In this document: positions 8,575-17,925 of the stretch, one piece after another
How the letters are laid out: the number at the start of each line of letters is the position of its first letter
How positions within the stretch are numbered: the first letter of the stretch is position 1
NCBI GenBank assembly: GCA_016714125.1
Contig: JADJNX010000010.1
Location: 62,001 to 126,000 of the forward strand
Length of the DNA: 64,000 nt
Source of the DNA: Ignavibacteriales bacterium
GTDB lineage: Bacteria > Bacteroidota > Ignavibacteria > Ignavibacteriales > Ignavibacteriaceae
Reading direction: 5' to 3'
Notes under the pieces: generated by a model
The model's database searches: none
Told to the model about the DNA's origin: nothing
Seen by the model: the letters and a program-made list of their open reading frames with translations, nothing else
Program-made: the position numbers and the translations under genes

Positions 8575-11446
8575 GGTTTTAATCCCGTAACAATTTCCCA
8601 GCCTACATCTGAGAAAAACGGCTTTAGGTACTTCCCTGTCCAGGAATCGGGATTTTCAACAATCTCTTCGGGAGTTCCGGTACACACAATGTAACCCCCT
8701 TTTTCACCTGCTTCGGGCCCAAGATCAATCACATGATCGGCACATTTAATTACATCAAGATTGTGTTCAATAAGAAGCACAGAATTGTTGTTATTAATCA
8801 AAATATCAAAACATTTTAGAAGTTTTGAGATATCGTCGAAGTGAAGTCCCGTTGTTGGTTCATCAAAGATAAAAAGTGTGTGTTTATGATCTTTTCTTTG
8901 TGCAAGATGAAGAGCAAGTTTAATTCTTTGCGCTTCCCCACCTGAAAGAGTATTTCCCGGTTGACCAAGTTTCATGTAATCCAACCCAACATCGGAAAGC
9001 ACTTGTAAAATCTTTGTAATTTTTGGGTAGCCGTCAAAATGTTGAACCGCTTCTTCCACCGTCATGTTAAGAACTTCCACAAGATTTTTACCCCTCAGAG
9101 TAATATCCCGCACTTCCTTTTTATAACGGGTGCCTTTACACTCCTCACATTCAAGGAAAATATCGGCTAAAAACTGCATTTCAACCCTGATATATCCCTC
9201 ACCCTGACACGATTCACACCTTCCACCGGGGATATTAAACGAAAAATAGCCGGGAGAGAATCCTTTTGTTTTGCCTGATGTGTTGCTGAAAATGCTTCTC
9301 TGATATGTTCAAATGCCTTTACATAACTTGCGGGATTTGAGCGGGGCGATTTCCCGATTGGCGACTGATCAACAATCTCAATAGAGTCCAAATATACTTC
9401 ACCTGTAATCGAATCACACTTCCCGGGATTTGAAACGGCACCACCAAGATTTTTGGCAATATTTCCGTAAATCACATCGTGGACAAGTGTACTTTTCCCC
9501 GAACCGCTGACACCTGTTACCACCACAAATTTGCTGAGTGGAATCTCAACATCAATGTTCTTTAAATTGTTTTCTCTCGCTCCCTTTACTATTATGTAGC
9601 GGGATTTTTCCATACTACGCCTTGCAGGAATCGGGATACTTTTTGCACCTGAGAGGTACGCTCCCGTCAACGATTTTGGATTCTCCATAATCTCTTTATA
9701 AGTCCCCTGAGCAGTTATTTCACCCCCCTGATGCCCTGCTTTGGGCCCCATATCCACAATTACATCCGCACTTGCCATCATCTCAGGGTCATGCTCAACA
9801 ACTAACACCGAATTTCCGATGTCCCTGAGGTTTTTCAGAATCTTTATCAATCTCGAATTATCACGGGGATGCAGGCCAATCGATGGTTCATCAAGGACAT
9901 AAAGTGTTCCCACCAATGCCGAACCGAGTGCCGTGGCCAGATTTATTCGCTGTGCCTCCCCTCCTGAAAGGGTTGAGCTTATTCTGTCCATCGTCAAATA
10001 TCCAAGTCCCACATCAAACAAAAATGTAAGTCGTTTGATAATCTCTTTGAGAATTCGATCTGCTATTTGATTTTCATAATCAGTTAATTCAACATTACTA
10101 AAAAACTCCAGTGATTTTTCCAAAGGCATCACCACAACATCGTGGATCGACTTTCCGGCAATTTTCACCTGCAGCGCTTCTCTCCTGAGTCTTGTCCCTT
10201 TGCAGGCAGTGCAACTTGTATATCCCCGATAACGGGCGAGAAATATCCTGGTCTGCATCTTATAATTTTCTTCTTCGAGGGAATCAAAAAACTTTTGAAG
10301 ACCTGTGAATTCCGTTGTCTCATTTATGATCATGTTTACATGATCTTCACTGAGGTAGCGGAAGGGCTCATTGATGGGTATCCCCGTTTTTTTGGCTGAG
10401 GCTATCAGTTCCCTTGTGTGATGGCTGTATTTTGGGCTTTTCCACGCCGCAATTGCGCCATTTACGATCGACAGATTATCGTTTGGAACCACCAGACTCA
10501 TATCGATGCCGTACATTTTTGAGAATCCCTGACAAACCGGACATGCTCCAAAAGGATTGTTAAAGGAGAAAAATCTTGGCTCCTGCTCCTCATACCGAAC
10601 TCCACAACACTCATAAAACTGATTAAAATCGAACTCTTTTGTGGATGGATTGTCAGAAGTGGTGGATTTTGACTTTTTACTCTCTGCTGCCACCGGTGCC
10701 TTCGACATATCAAGCTGCTCGATTACACGAATTCGTTGTTCCCCCTCTTTAAAGCACATTTCGATTGAATCGGAAAGTCTCTCCCTCATCTCCCCTTTTT
10801 TAATCTTAAACCGTTCGGCAATAATGGTAATATCTTTTTTCTCTTCGGGTAACTGAGGATCATCACCCAGTTCGTGCATTTCACCATTAAAAAAGACTCT
10901 GAAAAAACCCCTTTTTTTGATCAGGTCAATCTCTTCGGTTATGCTTCTCCCTTCATGGTTACGCAGTGGAAAGCCAAGATACCATTTCCCTCCCTCTTCC
11001 TGTGATTCGAGGAAATCGCACACTGTTCCTGTGGAGGCTTTTTTAACTTCCTTACCACAAATAAAACATTCGGTTCTGCCGATTCTCGCAAAAAGAAGAC
11101 GAAGATAGTCATAAACTTCAGTGGTGGTTCCCACCGTGGAGCGGGTATTTTTTGAAATGGTTTTTTGTTCAATCGACACAGCGGGACTTATTCCCGTTAT
11201 CAAATCCACATCAGGTTTGTTGATCCGCTCAAGAAATTGCCGTGCATACGACGAGAGTGATTCCACATATCGGCGTTGTCCTTCGGCATAAATTGTATCA
11301 AATACCAGAGAAGATTTCCCCGAACCGCTCACACCCGTGAACACCACAAGTTTTCCTGCCGGAATCTCGAGATCGATGTTTTTCAGGTTGTGTTCCCGTG
11401 CACCTTTTACAACAATATTCCTGACTTTCTCTACGTGCTTCTTCAT
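8571..11446 (-). CDS. uvrA: Excinuclease ABC subunit A (UvrA), one frameshift
   Basis: Damage-recognition ATPase of nucleotide excision repair, working with UvrB and UvrC. It has two ABC modules. The N-terminal Walker A is GVSGSGKSSL, with a first zinc module near CFICGK and a second Cys pair in the CxxC of GACPVCQG, and an LSGGEAQRINLA signature. The second module has Walker A GVSGSGKSTL, a zinc module GGRCESCQG...CEECKG, the signature LSGGEAQRIKLA and DEPTTGLH. The frame breaks at about 9289-9296 (minus-strand GCATTTTC). Restoring one base gives 958 residues, the normal size, and recovers the zinc-binding cysteines. Start MKKHVEKVRNIVVKGAREHN is typical. Without the repair the protein would lose its C-terminal ABC signature, so a consensus error is more likely than a pseudogene. 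Confidence 0.93.
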
Positions 11447-11563
11447 ATTAATCTGTGCTAAATAAATAAAACTGCGACTTTAAATTTACTTATAAATCAC
11501 AATAAGTTCATGGTAAAATTGGGTGAGGGATTGAGGGTAGATTTCACCTCAAAGGATAAGTTA

Positions 11564-11596
11564 AAACCACAGAGCACACAGAGTACACAGAGGAGG
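11564..11596. repeat. CACAGAG tandem micro-repeat (dispersed family A-related)
   Basis: Iterates CACAGAG / CACACAGAG / TACACAGAGG. It resembles the CGCAGAG(A/G) string of the family A copies at 17385 and 33781. Confidence 0.5.
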
Positions 11597-11619
11597 TTAG
11601 GAGTTTAACCACATTCAAG

Positions 11620-11660
11620 GACCTCACCCCCGGCCCCTCTCCTAAAATGAGAGGGGAGAA
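11620..11660. repeat. Dispersed hairpin, family E (CCCCTCTC...GAGAGGGG)
   Basis: CCCCTCTC (11634-11641) pairs with GAGAGGGG (11649-11656) after a CCTCACCCCCGG leader. A degenerate relative (CCCTCTCCAAGGAGAG) lies at 28629-28645. Hairpins of this style are scattered in many bacterial genomes. There is no T-tract, so it is not an obvious terminator. Confidence 0.55.
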
Positions 11661-11685
11661 TTAAGTTTGGAAATTCTCCCATCCC

Positions 11686-11788
11686 CTCTGCGAAAATCCG
11701 TTTAATCTGCGTGTACCTGTCCGACGTGGCGGATCTGCGTCCCCTTATCCGCGAAAATCTGTGTGAAATCCGTGAAATCCGCGTAACC
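11686..11788. repeat. Dispersed repeat, family A, long copy
   Basis: Contains CTGCGAAAATCCGTTTAATC followed by TGCGTGTACCTG, then GAAAATCTGTGTGAAATCCG and TGAAATCCGCG. The first half matches 33866-33897 and, in inverse orientation, 17347-17388. The second half matches 6831-6867. Confidence 0.75.
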
Positions 11789-11870
11789 ATCCCCCTCAAA
11801 GTTTCACCTCATCCTTAACAATCGCATTTTATTATTTTAGGATTCATCTTTTTTCAAATTTCAGGACCGG

Positions 11871-12569
11871 ATGCCCGAATACGAATACATCCCCGATCTC
11901 AGCGAGGCCAACTCAGGTGTTATTTCCTCAACCGATGCCGAATTTCCGCCTCTTCTTGCAGAGATTGATAATCCTCCTGCCAGGCTCTGGTATATGGGCG
12001 ACATTTCTTCGCTGACAATTCAGCCTTGCATTGCAATAGTGGGCACACGAACCCCCACAGAATTTGGTATGGAAATGGCTTTTACTACCGGTGAAGTATT
12101 GGCAAGGGCAGGATTTACCATTGTAAGTGGACTTGCTCTTGGGTGCGATACAGCAGCACATCAGGGATGCCTTAGCGGTCGTGGCAGAACAGTTGCATTC
12201 CTTGCAAACGGACTCCACACAATCTATCCTGCTTCCAATTCAGGACTCGCTGCTGAGATGATTCTCTCCTCAGGATGTATAATTTCCGAATATCCTCCCC
12301 GAACAAAACTTCACCCCGCCCATTTCAAAAACCGTAATCGTTTGCAGAGTGGCTCTTCCATCGTAACTATTGTAATCGAATCCGACCTCAAAAGTGGAAC
12401 CATGTACACAGCAAAATTTGCCCAATCCCAAGGCAGAAAACTCCTCGTCCTCAACCACCCCCAAGACAAACGATCCCCCATGTCCGAAGGCAACAAAAAA
12501 CTCCTCGACGAAGGATATGCAATCCCCTTTAACCCCGAAGATATTGAGAGTTTGGGGGAGATGGTGTAA
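11871..12569 (+). CDS. dprA: Short DprA/Smf-like DNA-processing protein
   Basis: 232 residues of the DprA Rossmann-like core, which in transformable bacteria loads RecA on incoming single-stranded DNA. Seen: IAIVGTRTPTEFG (about 55-67), SGLALGCDTAAHQG (about 87-100), the FLANGLHTIYP segment and the SGTMYTAKFA helix region. It lacks the N-terminal SAM-like domain and the C-terminal winged helix found in full-length DprA (about 290-380 residues). In the NRNRLQSG segment the usual R-R-I-(I/V) sequence is changed. Short DprA-like proteins also occur next to defence genes. It lies immediately upstream of a defence-type patch, so a role other than transformation is possible. Confidence 0.75.
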   Translation: MPEYEYIPDLSEANSGVISSTDAEFPPLLAEIDNPPARLWYMGDISSLTIQPCIAIVGTRTPTEFGMEMAFTTGEVLARAGFTIVSGLALGCDTAAHQGCLSGRGRTVAFLANGLHTIYPASNSGLAAEMILSSGCIISEYPPRTKLHPAHFKNRNRLQSGSSIVTIVIESDLKSGTMYTAKFAQSQGRKLLVLNHPQDKRSPMSEGNKKLLDEGYAIPFNPEDIESLGEMV

Positions 12570-12688
12570 CTTTTAGGCAAAATCCAATCCGCAATTAATC
12601 CAATCTCGATGTAATTCCCCAACCTCCATTTTAGTCCGTTTTTGATAAATCTATACATATGTCTATGGTAAGACTTTGATTTTAAGGT

Positions 12689-12696
12689 TAGCTTTG
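12689..12696 (+). promoter_or_regulatory. Bacteroidota-type -7 element TAGCTTTG
   Basis: TAnnTTTG match followed by C, 43 bases before the XRE regulator start. Confidence 0.5.
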
Positions 12697-12739
12697 CATA
12701 CTATAGTGTGTATAATTGCCCTCATCTATCGGATCATAT

Positions 12740-12976
12740 ATGATTTCAGAACATCAAATCTTAAATATCTACGCGGAAAATGTTCGCTACTTCCGGAAAA
12801 AACTCAAAATCTCTCAAGAAGAATTAGCTTTTAGATCTGGTCTCCACTCAAGTTTCATTGGTATGGTAGAACGAGCTGAAAGGAATTCAACCCTTGTAAG
12901 CCTTCAGAAGATTGCTAAGGCTTTGGAAGTGGGGTATGATGATTTACTGAACGAACGCAAAATGGAAAATCAATAA
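12740..12976 (+). CDS. XRE-family HTH regulator (controller-protein-like)
   Basis: 78-residue DNA-binding protein consisting of almost nothing but one HTH_3 domain: NVRYFRKKLKISQEELA, then the recognition-helix region GLHSSFIGMVERAERN, then SLQKIAKALEV. The ATG at 12740 is preferred over the upstream in-frame start at 12716 because it gives a compact domain with no extra tail. This size and sequence style matches controller proteins of restriction-modification and other defence loci. It lies 21 bases before the nuclease-helicase gene and probably regulates that unit, including its own promoter. Confidence 0.85.
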   Translation: MISEHQILNIYAENVRYFRKKLKISQEELAFRSGLHSSFIGMVERAERNSTLVSLQKIAKALEVGYDDLLNERKMENQ

Positions 12977-12997
12977 AAGGGAAAAGGTGGAACTTGA

Positions 12998-14955
12998 ATG
13001 CGGTACTACTACGGAAATACTATCAAAGAATTCCTTTTAGAGGATGAAAATAAAATATTTGGATCTCTTTCAATCGCTCATGGACATGATTTAGAACAAC
13101 TTCAAAAGAATTCGTGGATTGAACAGATCAGAATTCTGAAACAACAGACTGTTTCTATTCCTGAGGGACACATCTTCTTTGAATTCTCAATACCTCGAAT
13201 GGGGAAAAGGGTTGATACAATAATCATTTTGAAAGAAATCGTTTTTGTAATCGAGTTTAAAGTCGGGGAAGGCGAATACCTAAGCATGCTATCGATCAAG
13301 TAATTGATTATGCGGTAGATCTTAAGAACTTCCATGCCGGGTCTCATGATGTCAAAATTGTTCCTATCTTAGTTTCAACTAAAGCTCCACCCAGAATACA
13401 CGAGTATCAAATCTTTGACGATCAGGTATTTGCCGTACTTTTATGTAATAAATCCAATTTTATCACAGTAATCTCTGATTTGACAAGTCAATATCCTGAT
13501 TGCACCCTTGATGCAATGACTTGGGCAGAATCAAATTACAAACCAACTCCGACAATTGTTCAAGCTGCTCAAGCTCTGTATAATGGCCATTCAGTTGAAG
13601 AAATCTCACGATCTGATTCGGGAGCAGAGAACTTATCACTAACTTCACAAACTATCATCGATATAATCGAATCATCAAAAAGTGAAAATAAGAAGTCAAT
13701 TTGTTTTATAACAGGAGTTCCAGGGTCAGGTAAAACCCTTGCTGGGTTACATATTGCAACAGAAACTCAAAGTTTTGAGGAAGAAAAACATGCTGTATTT
13801 CTTTCAGGGAACGGCCCATTGGTGAGCGTCTTACGGGAAGCTCTTGCGAGGGATAGGGTGTCGAGAGAAAAAGTCACTAAAAAAGAGGCAAAACGAGAAG
13901 CTTCAACCTTCATTAAAAATGTTCACCATTTCAGGGATGAAGCTTTAGAATCAGAAGAACGGATGCATGAAAAAGTCGTGATCTTTGATGAAGCTCAAAG
14001 AGCTTGGAATAAGCAAAAGACTTCTTACTTTATGAAAACAAACAAGGGGAATAGCGAATTCGATTCATCAGAACCAGAGTTCTTAATTGGCGTAATGGAC
14101 AGACACAAAGATTGGGCTGTAATTATTTGTCTAATTGGTGGTGGGCAGGAAATTAATGACGGAGAAGCGGGTTTGCTTGAATGGTTTGAAGCCTTGGCTA
14201 ATAGTTTCAGAAATTGGCAAATTTATATCTCCTCCAATATTGAAGATTCTGAGTACATGGATGTTGGAAGATTTTCCAAGATAGTTGACTCAAACAAACT
14301 AAATTACCGTGATACACTGCATTTAAGTACTTCTATAAGATCATTTAGAAGCGAACACCTTTCCAATTTTGTTAAAAATCTGCTCGATTTAAAGATTGAA
14401 GTTGCGAAAGGGTTATTACTTCGGCTCAAAAGCAATTATCCAATATTCGTGACAAGGGACTTATCTATAGCAAAAGAATGGTTAAAATCTAAAAAAAGAG
14501 GAAGTGAAAGAACGGGTATTGTTGCCAGTTCAAGTGCGATACGATTGAAACCATTCGCCATTAATGTTAAGGATAAAATAGAGGCTGAAAACTACTTTCT
14601 CAATGATGAAGATGATATTCGCTCTTCTTATTTTCTTGAGGACGTGGCAACTGAATTTGATATCCAAGGATTAGAACTTGATTGGGTTTGTGTAGCTTGG
14701 GATGCAAATCTTTCTTTGATTGGCAATGAATGGTTGTATCGAGAGTTTAGAGGAAGTAAATGGAATAATATTAATAGCGATCAAAACAAATTATATCTTA
14801 AAAACGCTTATAGAGTTTTGCTCACAAGGGCAAGGCAAGGAATGGTAATTTTTGTTCCAGAAGGAGATATGGAGGATCACACAAGAAAACCTGAATATTA
14901 TGATTCGATTTTTAACTATTTGACTCAGTTGGGGATCGAAATTTTAGACTCATAA
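12998..14955 (+). CDS. PD-(D/E)XK nuclease fused to DUF2075 superfamily-1 ATPase/helicase, one frameshift
   Basis: About 652 residues once a C is restored at the CC at 13279-13280. The N-terminal domain has a PD-(D/E)XK pattern: FEFSIP, then RVDTIII, then VIEFKVGEGE, followed by a QVIDYAVDLKNFH helix. The C-terminal part is a DUF2075 ATPase. It shows Walker A GVPGSGKTLAG (about 245-255), Walker B VVIFDEAQRAW, a TSIRSFRSE sensor segment, and helicase motifs V-VI DIQGLELD and AYRVLLTRARQG. The layout resembles single-protein nuclease-helicase phage defences such as Nhi; that similarity is from memory of domain order and has not been tested. An XRE regulator precedes it and toxin-antitoxin genes follow. 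The frame break could have inactivated it, but the type of lesion matches the assembly-wide pattern. Confidence 0.82.
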
Positions 14956-15094
14956 TCATAGCACGTTTTATCAATAATCAGGACCTCAGTGTGTTGAAAT
15001 GATATTATCGGGAAGAAGCTTATTTTCCGGTTTAAATATTTCAATTTTTCCGGTTATCTTTCTTCATTCTATAACAAATTATGGAACAAGATTA

Positions 15095-15382
15095 ATGAAC
15101 CATATTAAAGAAATGGACACAATGGCATTTCGAGCCGACAGGATTGTGAATGTAATCCTGGTCACTAATCCAAGTGGCGAGCAGACCATTGTGTATGAAT
15201 ACAATCGTGAAGGATTATATTACAAATTGTTCTTCTCATTTCAGAAATTATTGGATTATTTTGTGTTTGATAAAAACGAAAGTTTCGACATTGAGCTTTA
15301 TTCTGATCATAAAGTTTATAAATACCTAACTAAAAAATTTTCTTTTGGAATGTACTGTCCTAACCGTAAGCTAAAAATATGA
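15095..15382 (+). CDS. Hypothetical protein downstream of the nuclease-helicase
   Basis: 95 residues, no family recognised. The ATG at 15095 (MNHIKEMDTMAFRADR) is chosen. The frame also opens at 14999, but that would add a hydrophobic stretch of unlikely composition. The sequence is mixed alpha/beta in character with many aromatic residues (YYKLFFSFQKLLDYFVF). It could be a small accessory of the XRE/nuclease-helicase locus or a decayed fragment. The annotation is uncertain. Confidence 0.4.
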   Translation: MNHIKEMDTMAFRADRIVNVILVTNPSGEQTIVYEYNREGLYYKLFFSFQKLLDYFVFDKNESFDIELYSDHKVYKYLTKKFSFGMYCPNRKLKI

Positions 15383-15390
15383 AAATGAAT

Positions 15391-15512
15391 TCCCCTCCCT
15401 TCTCCCAACAATGATAATTCCCGAAATAACTTCCAATAAAACCATTACAATAAATCTTCCGTTTGTGAATCCAGTTTCAATTAGTTCAAATACAAGGTCT
15501 TGCAAGGAGGCA
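15391..15512 (+). pseudogene. 5' remnant of menC (duplicated start region)
   Basis: The stretch 15411-15512 matches the first 102 bases of the intact menC gene (16236-16337) at about 80% identity by hand count. It includes ATGATAATTCC, AAATCTTCCGTTTGTGA and CTTGCAAGGAGGC, and the 20 bases upstream are also alike (TCTCCCAACA versus TTCCCAACA). In frame it reads MIIPEITSNKTITINLPFVN, and the match ends at CKEA. Beyond that the sequence is unrelated and meets a TAA at 15549. The toxin-antitoxin pair lies between this remnant and the full gene. Confidence 0.85.
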
Positions 15513-15525
15513 CAACAAATATGTG

Positions 15526-15556
15526 TTGACAAAAGGCACACTTTTTTGTAAATTTG
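15526..15556 (+). promoter_or_regulatory. Promoter TTG-N20-TAAATTTG before the toxin gene
   Basis: TTG (15526-15528) and TAAATTTG (15549-15556) are spaced exactly 20 bases, the Bacteroidota -33/-7 geometry. The same spacing is seen at 45572-45602. The element ends 3 bases before the toxin ATG, so the transcript would be nearly leaderless, or the real start lies further in. Confidence 0.6.
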
Positions 15557-15559
15557 CAA

Positions 15560-15832
15560 ATGAAATATTTTAATTGGAATCCCACAAAGAATCGTCAATT
15601 AAAAAATGAGAGAAATATCTCTTTTGAGATTATTTTACTTCAGATTGAAAATGGTAGGTTGTTGGACTTGTTAGAACATCCTAATAAAATTAAATATCCC
15701 AATCAAAAAATTCTTGTTGTGGAATATCGATCTTATGTTTATCTGGTACCAATGATTGAGTCAGAAAAGGAATATTTCCTAAAAACTATCATCCCGAGTC
15801 GAAAAGCAACGAAGAAATATCTTGGAGTATAA
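15560..15832 (+). CDS. BrnT-like toxin of a type II toxin-antitoxin pair
   Basis: 90-residue basic protein. The N-terminal pattern FNWNPTKNRQLKNERNISFE matches BrnT-type RelE-fold RNases (F-x-W-D-x-x-K-x-x-x-N-x-x-K-H-x-x-SFE). It continues as ILVVEYRSYVYLVPM and ends with the typical TIIPSRKATKKY tail. The ATG at 15560 is used; an upstream in-frame TTG at 15554 lies inside the promoter element. The antitoxin starts 3 bases after the stop, so the pair is one operon. The pair is flanked by two copies of the menC 5' end. Confidence 0.8.
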   Translation: MKYFNWNPTKNRQLKNERNISFEIILLQIENGRLLDLLEHPNKIKYPNQKILVVEYRSYVYLVPMIESEKEYFLKTIIPSRKATKKYLGV

Positions 15833-15835
15833 ACT

Positions 15836-16090
15836 ATGAAATATGATGAATTAGAAAAAGACCTTATTCAAGAGTTTGAGAATGAGGAGTGGAAATCTGT
15901 TGAAGATATCGACAAGATGAAAGCTGAAATGAAGTCTGCTGTTCGGGTTACTATTACTAAAAACAAACGAATAAACATCAGACTGAGCGAAAAAGATGTT
16001 GCCCTTTTGAAGGTGAGAGCTATTGAGGAGGGTTTGCCTTACCAGACTTTGATTTCAAGCATCCTGCATAAATACATTTATGGTAGTTGA
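15836..16090 (+). CDS. CopG/BrnA-like antitoxin
   Basis: 84 residues. The C-terminal half is a ribbon-helix-helix DNA-binding region (RINIRLSEKDVALLKVRA, then EGLPYQTLISSILHKY), a pattern shared by antitoxins paired with BrnT-type toxins. The acidic N-terminal half (DLIQEFENEEWKSVEDIDK) would wrap the basic toxin. It is coupled to the toxin gene with a 3-base gap and probably autoregulates the operon through the promoter at 15526-15556. Confidence 0.8.
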   Translation: MKYDELEKDLIQEFENEEWKSVEDIDKMKAEMKSAVRVTITKNKRINIRLSEKDVALLKVRAIEEGLPYQTLISSILHKYIYGS

Positions 16091-16123
16091 GCTTTTTGAT
16101 TGATACTCCAAAGCTTTACAAAA

Positions 16124-16148
16124 TTGTTCACAAATTAACTTTGTTCAC
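16124..16148 (+). repeat. Direct repeat TTGTTCAC-N9-TTGTTCAC
   Basis: Two identical 8-mers at 16124-16131 and 16141-16148, between the antitoxin stop and menC. They could be an operator for menC or a scar of the cassette insertion. GTTCAC also occurs in the inverted repeat at 18424-18429. Confidence 0.4.
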
Positions 16149-16235
16149 TAAATTCTGAACATTACAAAATGAAATTATAGAAAGCATTATCATGTCATCC
16201 AACTACCCCAAGGTTCCCCCTCCAGGTTCCCAACA

Positions 16236-17344
16236 ATGATAATTCCACAAATCACTAAAATTGAAGCGATTACGGTAAATCTTCCGTTTGTGACTCCATT
16301 TTCGATCAGTTCATATACATGGACTTGCAAGGAGGCGCTATTGATTAAGATTTCGGCGGGTGAGTTGTCCGGCTGGGGTGAGTGTGTTGCCGATCCTGAT
16401 CCGTTTTACAGCCCCGAAACCACCGTTTCATGCCACCACATCATTAAAGAGTTTATTCTTCCCGTTCTGAAACCGGGAATGAGCTTTTCGGAGTTTGAAA
16501 AAGAGATGAAACATATCCGTGGTAATATGATGGCAAAAGCAGCAGTGGAGAATGCCTTGCTTGATCTTATGGCAAAAATTGAGGGTGTGCCGCTTTACAA
16601 AATGTTTGGATTTGAACCTAAAAAAATCATGTCAGGGATCAGTATCGGTATCAAAGGAAGTATTGATGAACTTCTTGTCGCCGTTCAGGATGCAATCGAC
16701 AAAAAATATCACCGCGTAAAAATGAAGATAAAAAAGGGAAGGATATCGAGTGGGTGGAAGCTGTTCGGAACAGTTACCCGACACTTCAACTGATGGTGGA
16801 TGCCAACGGTGATTATGCAATTGATGATGCAAAACACCTTGCGAAACTTGATAAATATGGACTTACCATGATCGAGCAGCCTCTTTCATACAGCGATATC
16901 TATTTCCATTCAAAACTTCAAAAATCGATCGAAACTCCTCTTTGTCTCGATGAGTCGATCCATTCTCTTGAGGATGCAATCACTGCGGTGGAACTTGGTT
17001 CGTGCAAAATTGTAAACATTAAGGAAGGCAGAGTGGGCGGAATGGCGGAAGCTGTGAGAATTGCGGAATATTGTCATAAAAATGGAATTCCCGTCTGGTC
17101 AGGCGGAATGGATGAAACCGGAATTGGTCGTGCATTTAACATCCATCTTCAGACTGCTCCCGCATTTACAATCCCCGGCGACACTTCGGAAACAAAGTTA
17201 TATTTTACAGAGGATATTGTAACTCCACCTGTAACCCTTGATCAGGATGGATATATCTCAATTCCCGAGGGCCCCGGGATCGGTGTAAAAGTTGAAGAAG
17301 ATATGGTTAAGAAGTTTGAGATTAATAGGGAAGAGCTGATTTAG
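16236..17344 (+). CDS. menC: o-Succinylbenzoate synthase / N-acylamino acid racemase family, one frameshift
   Basis: Enolase-superfamily enzyme; in menaquinone synthesis it dehydrates SHCHC to o-succinylbenzoate. Of the subgroups I know, the N-acylamino acid racemase-like MenC pattern fits best: GWGECVADPDPFY, MAKAAVENALLDL, the K-x-K acid/base pair in KMKIKKG, metal ligands in DANGDY, EQPL and LDES, then NIKEGRVGG and WSGGMDETGIGRA near the end. The frame breaks at the AA at 16739-16740. One added A restores KKGKDIEWVEAV and a 369-residue protein. Dipeptide epimerase is a less good fit. Its first 34 codons are duplicated upstream at 15411. No other men genes are in the window, so racemase activity cannot be excluded. 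Confidence 0.8.
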
Positions 17345-17345
17345 G

Positions 17346-17438
17346 GGGACGCAGATACACGCAGATTAAACAGATTTTCGCAGAGGAGATTTTTAAATAG
17401 AACGCGGATTAGGCTGATTATCACGGATTTTCGCAAAA
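17346..17438. repeat. Dispersed repeat, family A, long inverted copy
   Basis: Reverse complement of the arrangement at about 33820-33902: GCAGATACACGCAGATTAAA, then CAGATTTTCGCAGAGGAG, then AACGCGGATTAGGCTGATTA. It starts two bases after the menC stop. Confidence 0.8.
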
Positions 17439-17562
17439 GACATGTATTACTACATTATTTCTTATTGCACAACTCCATGAATGTAGTGACAATTTCACAA
17501 TCTCAGATTATAAATTATTGCTCTATAATAAGTTACAGAATTGATCTGTCAGACTTTCAGTC

Positions 17563-17925
17563 TTATGCTACTTTTAGAAAGTTTTGTATCATCACATTTG
17601 ATATTTCAATCCCTTTCCCAATAATCGCATCTTTTGCAAAAGGGGAATCTTCAAAATCCGCAGATGTGTATGGATGAGTTTCTATTCGTGAGTCCACTTT
17701 TAAGACTATTGGTAGTAAAAAGAGATTATCATCAAATCTTGAACCGGAGAAATCATTTGAGACAATGGCTATATCAATATCTGACCATTCAAAATCGGAC
17801 TGTGTATCATCAGCAAATGATCCAAAAAGGAACATATTAATAATTGAAATATTGTTCTCTTTCAGTTCAACAGCAAGCTCACAAGCTTTGTTTATTGCAA
17901 ATTCACGATCAAATTGTTTATCCAT
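17563..17925 (-). CDS. Minimal nucleotidyltransferase (MNT) of a HEPN-MNT pair
   Basis: 120 residues with the polymerase-beta-fold signature GSFADDT...SDIDIAIV (about residues 34-54): GS plus the D-x-D metal site, and a third carboxylate likely in KVDSRIETHPY. In HEPN-MNT modules this protein acts as the antitoxin, and in studied cases it AMPylates the HEPN RNase. The gene overlaps the end of the HEPN gene by 34 bases on the same strand, so the two are translationally coupled. It is the downstream partner. Confidence 0.85.
   Translation of the reverse strand: MDKQFDREFAINKACELAVELKENNISIINMFLFGSFADDTQSDFEWSDIDIAIVSNDFSGSRFDDNLFLLPIVLKVDSRIETHPYTSADFEDSPFAKDAIIGKGIEISNVMIQNFLKVA

Larger units (their letters stand above)
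11447..11870. other. Repeat-rich intergenic region between uvrA and the dprA-like gene
   Basis: About 420 bases without a convincing gene. It holds three kinds of dispersed repeat (listed separately) plus the promoter regions of two divergent genes. No tRNA or protein start was recognised. Confidence 0.7.

Noticed and set aside
15383..16235. Insertion sequence carrying the toxin-antitoxin pair
   Set aside because: No transposase, no terminal inverted repeats and no short target duplication were seen; only the diverged menC direct repeat.
16236..17344. Dipeptide (L-Ala-D/L-Glu) epimerase
   Set aside because: The GWGECVADPDPFY, NIKEGRVGG and WSGGMDETGIGRA motifs fit the MenC/N-acylamino acid racemase group better.
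17346..17438. CRISPR or attachment site in the family A repeats
   Set aside because: Copies are scattered singly in gaps, differ in length and orientation, have no regular spacing and no integrase nearby.
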